From NCBI GenBank assembly GCA_022570795.1, contig JAKUDP010000008.1, forward strand, positions 620,001 to 684,000: a DNA stretch of 64,000 nucleotides. The letters run 5' to 3'. Shown one piece after another: positions 40,354 to 50,567 of the stretch; the first letter of the stretch is position 1; each line of letters begins with the position of its first letter. The translations under genes were made by a program, and so were the position numbers. Origin of the DNA: Sphaerulina vaccinii (Eukaryota; Ascomycota; Dothideomycetes; Mycosphaerellales; Mycosphaerellaceae). Under the pieces are notes generated by a model. The model made no database searches. It saw nothing but the letters and a program-made list of their open reading frames with translations, and was not told the DNA's origin.

Positions 40354-41646
40354 ATGAGCCAACATCAAGAATCGCAAGACACAGGAGACATGCAGACCCT
40401 CACTGCAGTGTTCTCGCTTGGCCAGCGCTTTCACACCCACGAAAGCGGCCCAGGTGTCATTCGTTTCATCGGCGCACATTCGGAGAATCATTCTCGTCAA
40501 CGCTACTTTCTGGGCGTTGAGCTCGACGCGGCAAAAGGTACCTCCGATGGCATGAACAAAGGCATCAGGTACTTCACTTGCGCTGCGAAGCATGCAAGCT
40601 TTCACCCGTGTGGTCCGGCCCAGGAGATCACATGCCACTACCGTTCGGATGTCAGCCAAGATTCGGACTCGGCCAGACAAACGCCGCGATCCGTGCAGAC
40701 TATTACTATGACTTGGTCCACAGGACAGCTATTCCCCACCGGTGATGGTCCCGGTGTGATCAGATCTATTTTCCTTCTGGAAGGACAGGTTATCATCGGA
40801 GTGGAGCTCGAGACGGCGAGCGGCGATTCGGATGGTACGTTCTACGGCCAACGATACTTCACCTGCCCTCAAAATCACGCAGCATTCTACGATATTTGCT
40901 CCACGGACCATGTCCTAGAAGTAGCTGAAGACAATGCTTCCAAGGTCAAAGTCTTGGCAGCTCTAGCTCTAGTACAAAACAAAATATGGCGAAAGGAGGT
41001 CGAAGCAGCAGTCGACATCGCACGAGCGCTGAAGGCCGATGCTGAGAAGTATGCAGGCGAGCATCTTAATTTGCAAAAGAAGTTCAAAGCGTTATCGGTG
41101 GACAAGAGCTCGTTGCAGCAAGAGTGCGATCTCTTGCGAGCAGCTAAAGAGAAGCACAGCAGGATTGCAGAGGAGAGTCCAGATCTCAAGCTTAAGAACT
41201 ATGACCTGAGAGTGAGCAAATTAGAGCTTGAGAGTCAAGCGCGTGAGCAGAAGGCTGAAGTTGAGCGACTGACGAAGCTCAATGACGAGAAAGAACAAGA
41301 GCTTAGGAGTCTTGAGCGGGAGGCCGAGGGGCTGCAGAAGAAGTTGGATGATCTCGAGCACCTTCACAGGGCACTGACTGTTTATTACAAAGAAACTCAG
41401 ATCGAGCACGAGAAATTCCGGGACCAGTACATCGAATCGGAGAAAGAGCAAGTCAAGCTGCAAGAGGCACATGATCAGCTCCAAGATCTCAACGATGAGC
41501 TGGAGAAGAAGATTGTGGACTTCGAGAAAGAATTGAAGGAGGAGAAGGCTGGCATCAACTGGTGGGGCATTGTGCTCTGTATTTGGATCGGGATCTTGGT
41601 AGGGGTGGCTATCGTGTTCACTTTAGCGCTGGTCTACGGACACTAG
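40354..41646 (+). CDS. Tandem CAP-Gly protein with coiled coil and C-terminal membrane anchor
   Basis: Intronless, 430 residues. Two CAP-Gly domains are seen at about 21-85 and 124-180. Each has a G-Q-x-F start, GPGVIR, a GVEL strand, a GTSDG or GDSDG loop where canonical domains have GKNDG, and a RYFTC block. Replacement of the canonical Lys-Asn by Thr-Ser or Asp-Ser may change binding to EEY/F tails of tubulin or EB1. Residues about 190-395 form a long coiled coil. The last 30 residues, WWGIVLCIWIGILVGVAIVF followed by TLALVYGH, form a single hydrophobic helix with almost no tail, typical of tail-anchored proteins. A membrane-microtubule tether is plausible. No standard CAP-Gly protein I know has this layout. 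Confidence 0.8.
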   Translation: MSQHQESQDTGDMQTLTAVFSLGQRFHTHESGPGVIRFIGAHSENHSRQRYFLGVELDAAKGTSDGMNKGIRYFTCAAKHASFHPCGPAQEITCHYRSDVSQDSDSARQTPRSVQTITMTWSTGQLFPTGDGPGVIRSIFLLEGQVIIGVELETASGDSDGTFYGQRYFTCPQNHAAFYDICSTDHVLEVAEDNASKVKVLAALALVQNKIWRKEVEAAVDIARALKADAEKYAGEHLNLQKKFKALSVDKSSLQQECDLLRAAKEKHSRIAEESPDLKLKNYDLRVSKLELESQAREQKAEVERLTKLNDEKEQELRSLEREAEGLQKKLDDLEHLHRALTVYYKETQIEHEKFRDQYIESEKEQVKLQEAHDQLQDLNDELEKKIVDFEKELKEEKAGINWWGIVLCIWIGILVGVAIVFTLALVYGH

Positions 41647-42103
41647 AGTACGGAGACGTTGACGTGGGAGAGGGTAGCGATTCTAGAGGCCATGCGATGG
41701 AGTCTGGAGTCAAGGTTGGGCAATTACGGGAGACTGTCGGGACAGCGCATGTGGAAAGACACTGAAAATTCAGACCACAGTGCACCAAACTTGTCAACAT
41801 TACGCTCATCTGGCCTCACATGGAGCTCTCTCCGGCCTCAGCTGATATGGATCTATCCCTCACTTGACCTCTGTGTCAAGCAAGCTATTTGGCCTCTCAC
41901 TTCGCACTTCGCGCTACACTGTACCCACATTCACGTCCTCCTGCTTTTTCTTGCTGTTACTTTCCATAACTCTATTCTCTACCGGCATAATCCTCAACTC
42001 CACTACCCACTACCACATACCAAGACCAACAAGAGTCACTCAGGGTAGACACAAGAAACATACCACATCAAGACCTGTAGCCAAGAACATCACCGGCGCA
42101 AAC
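41647..42103. other. Intergenic region
   Basis: 457 bp, pyrimidine-rich toward the BTB gene start. No gene is supported. Confidence 0.4.
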
Positions 42104-42873
42104 ATGGCCACCTGCCACGCTCAGGAACTCCTGAATCAGTATGTCACCAACATGATTCAGACTACAGAGATGCCTTACTAACAACAGAACAGTATGTTTG
42201 GTAATCCAGAGCACTCCGACCTCGTAATCGTCCTCCCCAACAAAGGCATCTACCTACACAAGAGCGTCCTTTTCTCGGCCTGTCCAGTCCTGGCAGCTCG
42301 ATCCAAGAAAGCTGGAAACAAGAGCTTCCTCATCTTGCTAGAAGACGAGACGACAGTGGAGGGTATTCTACATTATGTCTGTGGTGCCGATATCCCAAAG
42401 ATCACCGACGTCAAGCAATGTCAGGAAGCCATCAAGCTCCTTTTGGCTGCTAAGAAGGTTAGTGAAACTGCCAAAAGAGTACGATCTATATAGATGCTGA
42501 TGTTTCGCAGTACAAAATGGGGAAAATGATGACGGATATCAACCAAGCCATCGCAGTTTACATCACGAAGCACCTAAAGAACGATGTGGAAGGACAAGTC
42601 GAGCTTGGCAACTGGATCTATTACTTCGAGCCCAAGCATCCAGTAATCGAGACGATCAAGGAACTGGTCCTCAAAATGATTGCTGAGAACATGATGGTCT
42701 TGACGAGCCGGGCGCACGAAGACAAGTTTGCAGCCGTATGGGCAAAGCTGCTGGGCTCTGGAGAGCTGATCAAAGACGTTATGTATTATGTGGCGCAGCA
42801 CTCCAGCGTGGTGACATCTCTTCCATCGCGTCGCGATTCGAGGAAGAGGGCGGACAGTGGGGTGGAGATGTAG
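42104..42873 (+). CDS. BTB/POZ domain protein
   Basis: Three exons, 42104-42138, 42193-42457 and 42511-42873, with introns of 54 and 53 nt, give 220 residues. After the first join the protein reads LLNHMFGNPEHSDLVIVLP, then KGIYLHKSVLFSACPVLAAR, the start of a BTB fold. ILHYVCGADIP and AIKLLLAAKKYKMGKMMTDI follow as the typical BTB continuation. Such proteins dimerise and can serve as cullin-3 adaptors, but no substrate-binding domain is visible here. The family is expanded in filamentous ascomycetes. The acceptor of intron 1 is chosen because it alone keeps the frame. Confidence 0.8.
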
Positions 42874-43170
42874 GCTTGGAGGAAGCGGGAGTCACGAGCG
42901 GCGAGGGACACTAAAGAGTCAGAGTATAACATCAGGTGGAGGTGCGAGACTGGTCAAGGGCATCATTGGCATTTATAGCGATGCATCTAAAGAAGTCATC
43001 GCTCTATCAGTACCTGCATCCTCTGTGCTGCTCGATGTCCTATACACGTGCTGTCTTCACGTATCGAGCTTCCCAACATATCATACATCCACACGCCTTT
43101 ATCTAAGCGTGGCTCTTGCCTTTTCAATTCTCGTCCATCTTCCCATCTCAATTCCGGTCCGATCTCCTGA

Positions 43171-44292
43171 CTACCAAAGCTGATCATCTGTATCCTTCCA
43201 CTCGTTGTCTGAGTGGTCGGAGCCAGAGTCGTAGTCATACTTGCCCTGAGTGGCGGCGATGTACTTCTGTTCGCGACGAAGCTTCTTGTCTCGGCGATTG
43301 ACCTTCTTCTCAACGTACGCCTCTCGTGCTTTCATGCGAGGGTCGTTGGCGTTCAGGTTGACGGTAGCTGTCATGTTCAAGCTGCGACGGTCACGCTTGC
43401 CCCAACCGCCTTCCACCTCGTCCCACAACAAAGCCTCCTCAGCATGGATCTTGAGCTTGTCGCAAGCTCGAAGCAAGTGCCCAATAGTGATGCCAGTCTT
43501 GCTCGTCATCGTATACGTGAAGATGCGATCACGGGTGAAGGGGTTGCGAGCATGGTTGCGTAGAGCCGTGAGCTTCAGCTCCGCAGTCTTGATTGGCGGC
43601 TGGCACAACAGCATAGTAACGCAAGTCTTTCCAAGCTGCATCTTCTCAGTCATGCTGATGCCGACGTCGATCTTCAGCTCGTTGTCGGCTTTGAACACGA
43701 GGAGCGAACCGTCGTGAATGCGCGGTGTGTTGTAGGTGATGCTTGGCAAGGACATGTGGTCGTCGTCGAAGATGGTCTGGTAGTGGCCTTCGTTGTCTGG
43801 CTCAAGCCCTAGGGCGCGCTTGATGTTGACAGAGGTCATGATGCCAGTCTGCCACAGCTTTGCGACGCGCTGAGCAGTGAGGATGTCGTGCGGCGGGAGC
43901 TGGAGCAGAATGTGCTCAAGCAACTCTGGCACACGAAAGACTTGCTGCGCCTTACTGTTGGGGTCCAGTGACGGCTTCTGTTGAGACGGGATCTGTGCCC
44001 AAAGCGACTCGAGGTGAGGGCTGATGTTGTCGGCCGCGACTTGTGCTGACACAATGAGTTGTTGAATGGCCGAGTCGTTGATGGCAGTGCCTTTTGGAGC
44101 GTTGCGCATGGCGGCGAGTGCCTCCTGGAGTATGGCGCTCTGTTGCATGAGATGGTGCATGTCATAGAACGGGATGTCGAGCGCGGTGTTGTCTTGGACG
44201 CCACCTTGCGATGTGCCACCGTCGCTGCCACGTCCACCGCCGACGCCGCCGCCGATGACCTCCTCGAACCGCACAACAAGCTTGGACGACAT
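43171..44292 (-). CDS. F-box domain protein
   Basis: Intronless, 373 residues. The N-terminus has a Gly-rich run (GGGVGGGRGSDGG). The F-box lies at about 119-155: VFRVPELLEHILLQLPPHD, then ILTAQRVAKLWQTGI. It is followed by a family-typical C-terminal module with MLLCQPPIKTAELKL and GITIGHLLRACDKL. The last 60 residues are basic and then acidic (YDYDSGSDHSDNEWKDTDD). F-box proteins recruit substrates to SCF ligases, which RUB1/NEDD8 activates. The two F-box-like genes at 58661 and 63148 share the 'MLLxQPP' and 'G(I/L)T.GdL' blocks. The substrate is unknown. Confidence 0.8.
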   Translation of the reverse strand: MSSKLVVRFEEVIGGGVGGGRGSDGGTSQGGVQDNTALDIPFYDMHHLMQQSAILQEALAAMRNAPKGTAINDSAIQQLIVSAQVAADNISPHLESLWAQIPSQQKPSLDPNSKAQQVFRVPELLEHILLQLPPHDILTAQRVAKLWQTGIMTSVNIKRALGLEPDNEGHYQTIFDDDHMSLPSITYNTPRIHDGSLLVFKADNELKIDVGISMTEKMQLGKTCVTMLLCQPPIKTAELKLTALRNHARNPFTRDRIFTYTMTSKTGITIGHLLRACDKLKIHAEEALLWDEVEGGWGKRDRRSLNMTATVNLNANDPRMKAREAYVEKKVNRRDKKLRREQKYIAATQGKYDYDSGSDHSDNEWKDTDDQLW

Positions 44293-46178
44293 CTTGCGAT
44301 GTTGCCGATGATGATCTTGTCTGGCGGAGATGTTAGTAAACTTTGATGTAAGGAGAGTGTGTTTGTAGAGAACGAACCTTATCAGTCAGATGGGTCGAGT
44401 TGTCAACAGAGGATCGTGCTCGATGAAGAGTCAATGCGCTGTCGCCGTGTTCGTATGTTCGACGATGCGCGCAATCCAGTGTTGTCGTAGTCGATAAAGC
44501 GCTGTGTGTGCTGTCGCCGTGTTACCTCCGACGATGCGCGCGATTCGATGTTGGAGGAAGAAGTTGAGTCGACAGCAGGTGTGCGAAAGTATTTATCCTT
44601 CTTCACTAGCGCCAAGTCCCGGGAGTTGTTGGAAAGTGAATATCTGGTGGCTGGCAGAATTCCGTCACCTTCCACGCACGCACCACGATGACACGCTCGA
44701 CAGCGTGGTAGAGTTGGCGTGCATCATTGCTTCTAACGTCGAACTTCGAAGTCCTATTGTCCAGCTTGAGCTCGGGCGTTTGAGCACTGCGCACGCCTAG
44801 CCTCATATAGCGAAGATGGCGCGGTAGCGGCAGCATTCAGACGTGCCAGGAAGTTGTCTGCCAGTCTACGATTGCGTGGCAAGGTGCTTGACATTCGACA
44901 TTCGACATTCAATGGGTACCCGATTCGTGATGCTTGGTGGTCGCCTTTGTTCTATACTTCATTGCGCCTTTTTAGGGGGCTCGATCGTAGTACGCTCTTT
45001 GTCCGTTCCAGAAGGAGCGACCTTTGACCGGTATGGGCGATATGTAGCCTGATGAGATTCAGCTATCCGGCCACCGCACGAGCTCATGTTAGGTGTGCTC
45101 TCAAGGCAGGCGTTCTTGACGGCAGCATGACTGTAGTACCGTCTACTCAGTAGTATGGTCACCCCATGATGTATTTGAGCCGAGGGGGATCGGGTACAGG
45201 CTCACTCCCTTCGAACGGTACGTGTATAGATCTTGTTATGCTTGGTTCAGGAAGCCGAGCTGGCTAGCGACAGCGGTAAGGAGGTGTCGCGGTCGACTCG
45301 CTGCCAGATCTTCGTGGAGAGTGGTTTGTAGCCAGTGCTAGACAAAGATTGCGTTGCATATATATGTAGTGGTCGGAGTATTGGTGGTATTGACTCATTT
45401 GAGTCAGTGCTCGGAGACGGGTCCTTCCCCTTGCGAAGACTGATGGCCTCGGACGATGTCGCGTAATTCTGGTATAGGACTTCCACGCGGCTGAGTAGAG
45501 TCTGTAGTGGTTCATCTGGATGTGTATAGCAGAATCGATGTCCTGGAAGAAATGGATGATGGTTGCGTGAGAAGCGTAGTCGGTCGAAAGTGGATACCTC
45601 TTGGCGCCAGGCGAAAAGATCCCTGCCTGGCGCTCTGTCCACCCCTTAGCATTTTTTTAACCAGACATCAGACTTCATCAACACTTCTTTGAAGATACAC
45701 AAGGCTTCTAGTTTTGTTGGGAGGACAGAATGTCACTGGTGGGTTGCTGATTGCCACCCATAAACATCGACAGCACGACAGAGACATGCTGTTTGTTTAC
45801 CTGCGCCGCGGACATGACGTGGACAACATGTACAAAGAAATCACAGACCAGCAGTCTCGTACTCCTTTGGCCATTTTCAGTACGAGAAACAAGAACCTAG
45901 ACATGCATATTTCCCAGAGCAGGACTCTGCAGGATCACGAGACTCTGGCTCTGAGCCGTGTTGGACCGGTGAATGCAGGTCGTTGCCACATACGCGCTGA
46001 TCTCCAGGCCGAAGAGCCGCAATAGAGTTTATCAGCAAGCTCATGACATGCGGCGTCAACATCGTACCTTGCAGGCTGTCCATCTCTGAAAAACACCTTT
46101 ACGAAGCATTATCACTATCACACATCTTACACCAGCAGCAGTATACAGCCAAGGGGCCACATCGTGTCCAACCGCACA
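44293..46178. other. Gene-poor intergenic region, 1.9 kb
   Basis: The longest gene-free stretch apart from repeats. A direct repeat of about 45 bp, with GCTGTCGCCGTGTT and GACGATGCGCGC in both copies, occurs near 44438-44490 and 44510-44560. A 131-codon minus-strand frame at 45247-45642 has no recognisable motif and is not called. Confidence 0.45.
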
Positions 46179-47858
46179 ATGCTCTCCGCCACGCTTATCG
46201 CCAGCGCAGGCGTCTTACTGAGCTGCTTCGGGACCGCGGCAGCACAGAACGCTGACCCCATCGTGATCAAAGGCTCGAAATTCTTCTACTCAGGCAATGG
46301 CACTCAGTTGTAAGCTATCATCATATGTCTAGTGAATTCTCAAATACACGCGACTGACCTATTGCCAGCTTTATCAAGGGTGTAGCATATCAGCAAGACT
46401 TTGTACCAGGCCGAGGTGACGCCTCAACCACCAACTACAATGATCCCCTGTCAGATGAGGCCGGGTGTACACGCGACCTACCTTACCTTCAGCGCTTGTC
46501 GACCAACACCATCCGAGTATATGCCATTGATCCTACTGCGGATCACGATGCATGCATGACTATGTTTGCCAACGCTGGAATCTACGTTGTGGCCGACTTA
46601 TCAAGCCCTGATGAGTCAATCGAGAGCAACAGTCCTGCATGGAACACTGACATTTTCGCGAGATACACAAGCGTTGTTGATGTTATGTCGAAGTACTCAA
46701 ACACGCTCGGATTCTTCGCTGGCAACGAAGTGGTCAACATGCCAAACCAGACTATGGCTGCTCCATTTGTCAAGGCGGCTGTTCGAGATACGAAAGCTTA
46801 CATCAAATCGAAGAACTATCGCTCCATTGGTGTAGGCTACGCGACTACTGATAACTCTGATATCAGAGTGCCACTCGCCAACTACATGGACTGTGGAGAT
46901 GCCGCGGATGCGATCGACTTCTGGGGATATAATGTGTACAGCTGGTGCGGCCAATCTACTTTCGCAGAATCTGGTTACCAAGCAAGAACTCAAGAGTTCG
47001 AGAGTTACAACATACCTGTGTTCTTCGCCGAGTACGGATGTAACACTGTTCAGCCAAGAACATTTGGAGACACGCCTGTACTCTACGGACCGATGATGGA
47101 CGGCGTATGGTCTGGCGGAATCGTCTATCTATACTTCCAAGAAGTCAACAACTATGGTGAGCAGCGCAACACAATTCAAGCATTCCTATGACTAACAATT
47201 TGCAGGTCTCGTCTCCGTGTCTGGCAACTCGGTCTCTACACTTCCAGACTTCAACTCCCTCAGTTCGCAAATCGCGACTGTATCACCCAGTGGAGTCAAT
47301 TCCGCCTCCTACACTCCAACCAACTCGCCTCAAGCTTGCCCAACCAAGAATGCTAGCTTCAGCGCAGCAGCGTCCGGACTTCCACCAACGCCCGACACGG
47401 GTCTCTGCGACTGCATGTATAGTTCACTGAGCTGTGTTCCTTCCAACGACGCCGACGTGACCAGCTACGGCGACATCTTTGGCTTCGTGTGTGAAAACGC
47501 CGATCTCTGCAGCGGTATCGCAGCGAACGGTACCACAGGAACTTATGGACAATTTGGCATGTGCAGTCCGAAGCAGCAGCTGGGTTATGTCCTCAACCAG
47601 TACTACAGCAGTCGTAATGCTGATGCGACTGCATGCTCCTTCAGTGGATCAGCTGTTGTCACTCAGGCTGCTAGTGCCACTGGTAGCTGTGCTTCGCAAT
47701 TGAGCTCTGTAAGCTCTGCTGGAAGTGCTGGATCGGCATCGTCGAGCAAGGGTGCAGCGTCCAGCAACCAGATTGTCAGCAGCAATGTTGGATACATTAC
47801 GGTCGCAGTGATGGTGCAGATTGCACTCATCTCTGGCATTGGCATGATTGTTTTGTAA
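46179..47858 (+). CDS. GH72 beta-1,3-glucanosyltransferase (Gas/Gel family), GPI-anchored
   Basis: Three exons, 46179-46309, 46369-47156 and 47206-47858, with introns of 59 and 49 nt, give 523 residues. Residues 1-22 are a signal peptide ending AAA. The GH72 domain contains FIKGVAYQQDF, GFFAGNEVVN with acid/base Glu about 164, and VFFAEYGCN with nucleophile Glu about 265. A Cys-rich X8/CBM43 module (LCDCMYSSLSCVPS, FGFVCENADLCSGI) follows, then a Ser/Ala/Gly-rich stretch and a hydrophobic C-terminus (SNVGYITVAVMVQIALISGI) fitting a GPI signal. The enzyme elongates cell-wall beta-1,3-glucan at the plasma membrane. Confidence 0.95.
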
Positions 47859-47980
47859 TTCATGCAGCACGATTCAGTAGCAGAGAGCTCGGCCGAAGCA
47901 GGAAGTAATATGAAGACGAAGTTGGTAACAAAATGTACATAGCACGATGTTATGAGAACGAATAATTGAAGACATTCTGT

Positions 47981-49558
47981 CTAAGCCTTACTGTCCTCAT
48001 ATCTCTTCATGCTAGTCTTTTGTCGCGAATGAAGGCCAAGCCTCCCAATTATGTACTTGCCCATCCTCACGACTGGCTCGTCAATCACAATCGTTGCGAT
48101 ATAGGCCACCAGCAGAGTACACGGCAGGATCACCCCCATACTCAAGAGATATCTTGGGCTCAGCCCAGGCGGTCCCATATCTGACACGTTCCAGTAATGA
48201 TCCCAGAAGCTGCCAATCAGTGGCGCATTCGTGTAGCCGCCGAAGAGAGCCTTGACTCTTTCTAGAATGATTGACTTCAAAGGTATGTGGATCAAGTAGA
48301 GCGCAAAACTTACACGGCTAAGGGATAGCAGTGTTCTCGTCTTGAAGAGTGTCTGTAGCCAGCGTATGCGAAGGACTGCGTAGACCACAGGTAATGCGCC
48401 TATGGTCGTCCAGTATCGGTGGAAACGAAGATCGTTGTCATAAGGTTGCGGAGTCAGGCCGTTGAGCCACATATAGCCTGGCGTGTCTGCGCAGTATCTA
48501 TGATCAGGATAGCCGGGTATGGATAAGATGTATAGTCCAACTAGGAGGCAGCAATGAGGAGCTTTTGCCACAAATCCTTGCGTAGCATCGTGGAATAAGC
48601 TCATGCGGGGCTTCATCGTCTTCTCAGCGAACAGCGGCAAGACATCGTCAAGCCTTATAGTCCTGTGTCGCTGGAGAAGATTGCGCACTGCGGTCCTCAA
48701 GTACACTCCGATCGGCCAAGTATCCAGCACAGCTAGCATTATGCCCCATAGAAAGCACGTTATGCTCCAGAAACGCGTCATTTGTAGCACTAGTAGCCCT
48801 CCCAAAAAAAGCGATACCGCGAGAGCCGTGGGGGCTCTAACTCCTTGACCAGCAACCATACCAAAGGATAGAAGAAGCGACATGCAATATACCAACATGC
48901 TGCCATTTAGCTCCACGGGAAGAGTCCACAGTGCTACGTTATACGAGCCATTCATCTCGACCTCGTGGTCTCGGAAAGGGTTGTAGAGATTCTTGCTCGC
49001 CACGACAGACTTCATCTCCGCCACGAGGTTTGCGGCCGGAACGGGAGGTATGTTGGGTTTCAGAACGCACAGCCCAGGAATGTGCATAAGTACAGCTTGG
49101 AGTACTGTGATCGCTATGGCTGGAGCATAGAGTCTTGCAGGTCTTCGGATCAAGGCTCCCAGTATTCCACGTCGGACTTCTGGTCCCGCTGTTCGTCCTT
49201 CCTTTCTAATGCGCTGCAGAGGTGCAATGCTTAGTGCAAAGCCGCTCAAAATGAAGAAGATCGCCACGGCAGCATTACCACCGCTCCAGATCAGCCGGAT
49301 GATAGGTAATGCGGTGGGATGCCAGTAATTTCCAGCTTCTCCAAATCCATGCTCGTGGAGAGATATTGTGAAATCTGGCGTGTAGTGGTGAAGAACGACG
49401 AGTAGTGCCGCAAGACCACGGAGACCATCAAGATGCTCATATCTGGTTGATTTTGATGCAGCTGTTGGTAAAGCTGGTTCATCGATATAGATCACTTCCA
49501 CTGTGATGTTCTTCTTCTCGTCGTGAGTGGAATGTCGCTTCTCCAGGCCATGAGGCAT
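47981..49558 (-). CDS. Acyltransferase-3 family integral membrane protein
   Basis: Intronless, 525 residues from the ATG at 49558 (MPHGLEKRHSTHDEKKNIT). The first in-frame codons upstream lack an ATG. The domain opens with YEHLDGLRGLAALLVVLHHY, the signature of acyltransferase family 3 (OafA/nodulation-type), including the HHY histidine. IFFILSGFALSIAPLQRI is the conserved following helix, and about ten hydrophobic segments follow to LLSMGVILPCTLLVAYIATI. These enzymes move acyl groups to sugars or other acceptors across a membrane, and the substrate here is unknown. The short C-terminal tail is basic. The gene is convergent with GH72. Confidence 0.88.
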   Translation of the reverse strand: MPHGLEKRHSTHDEKKNITVEVIYIDEPALPTAASKSTRYEHLDGLRGLAALLVVLHHYTPDFTISLHEHGFGEAGNYWHPTALPIIRLIWSGGNAAVAIFFILSGFALSIAPLQRIRKEGRTAGPEVRRGILGALIRRPARLYAPAIAITVLQAVLMHIPGLCVLKPNIPPVPAANLVAEMKSVVASKNLYNPFRDHEVEMNGSYNVALWTLPVELNGSMLVYCMSLLLSFGMVAGQGVRAPTALAVSLFLGGLLVLQMTRFWSITCFLWGIMLAVLDTWPIGVYLRTAVRNLLQRHRTIRLDDVLPLFAEKTMKPRMSLFHDATQGFVAKAPHCCLLVGLYILSIPGYPDHRYCADTPGYMWLNGLTPQPYDNDLRFHRYWTTIGALPVVYAVLRIRWLQTLFKTRTLLSLSRVSFALYLIHIPLKSIILERVKALFGGYTNAPLIGSFWDHYWNVSDMGPPGLSPRYLLSMGVILPCTLLVAYIATIVIDEPVVRMGKYIIGRLGLHSRQKTSMKRYEDSKA

Positions 49559-50567
49559 TTCGACTGGGCTGGCTTCGTGGAGTGGCAACTCGCGGATGGG
49601 AAGCGGACTATGTCGCCGTCTGCAGCTTACATGAGGCCAAAGAGACACAATCCATACTTGGCATCCTCAAGTGGGAGCTGCACAGGAACGCTGAACCAAC
49701 TGGGAATATTTCAGACAGCTTCACATGTCGGAGGACGACCATGGCATCTTGTGAAGCCACAGCTGACCATGCTGCCGATTGCGAACAGCGGAGCGCGCGA
49801 CATGGGAAGCTGAGTTGTGATGTTCGTGTAGGTTTTGAGGCTTGCATGAAGGACACAGAGGCTAGAATATGTGTGAAAGTCCTGGGACTCAGCATTGCCT
49901 GAGGCAAGACTTGGCACTTGTTTTCTGTTCGTGTTTCTACCTCACGTCGCGTTCACGATCATTGACCTCAACCTCACGTCTTGTGCTCCATCTCGCCATG
50001 CGCTTGCACGCAGACATGGCATCACTTAGCTCTGCCAGAGCCGAAGCACTCGCTGGCTCTCGACATCTGCTATATCAAGTGCCATGATAGTACGCGCGAC
50101 AAAACCGAACACATCACTTGGAGCAAGAATTTGAAGGCCTGTCCAGAACTCACTAGACTTCTTGACGAGGATTCTGTACACATTAGCGAATCCACCGGTA
50201 CACAGTGCCCGCGCTGCAGCCATGAAGACTACTTTCACGCTGCGTGGGGCAATGACCTTCACAGTCCGAAAAGGGACGAGTCTTGGTAGTCAGGCCATAG
50301 CTGTATGCTGCACGCCTCCTACCTTTCACGGATAATGTCTCGGTGTTGCTCCGGCCACTCCGAATAGCTGCATACTGCAAGACCTCCTCCGTCCGGATCT
50401 GTGTGGCGCATGACCTAGATCTTGGACGTGGCTTGATATGGCTGGCAGCTTGGACCCTGGAGTTCGATTTCTTGTCGGTGCTGTGCAGCATACTGTGTAT
50501 GACTTGCCTGGGCATGCTGGACTTTGCGATGCTAGCAGCAGATTGAACAAGAAACAGCCTGTGGCAC
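49559..50567. other. Intergenic region
   Basis: 1.0 kb between the divergent acyltransferase and mannosyltransferase genes. Several short frames exist but none has a motif or splice partner. Confidence 0.4.

Noticed and set aside
45247..45642. 131-codon minus-strand frame
   Set aside because: No motif, no signal peptide and no splice partner; length is within chance for this GC content.
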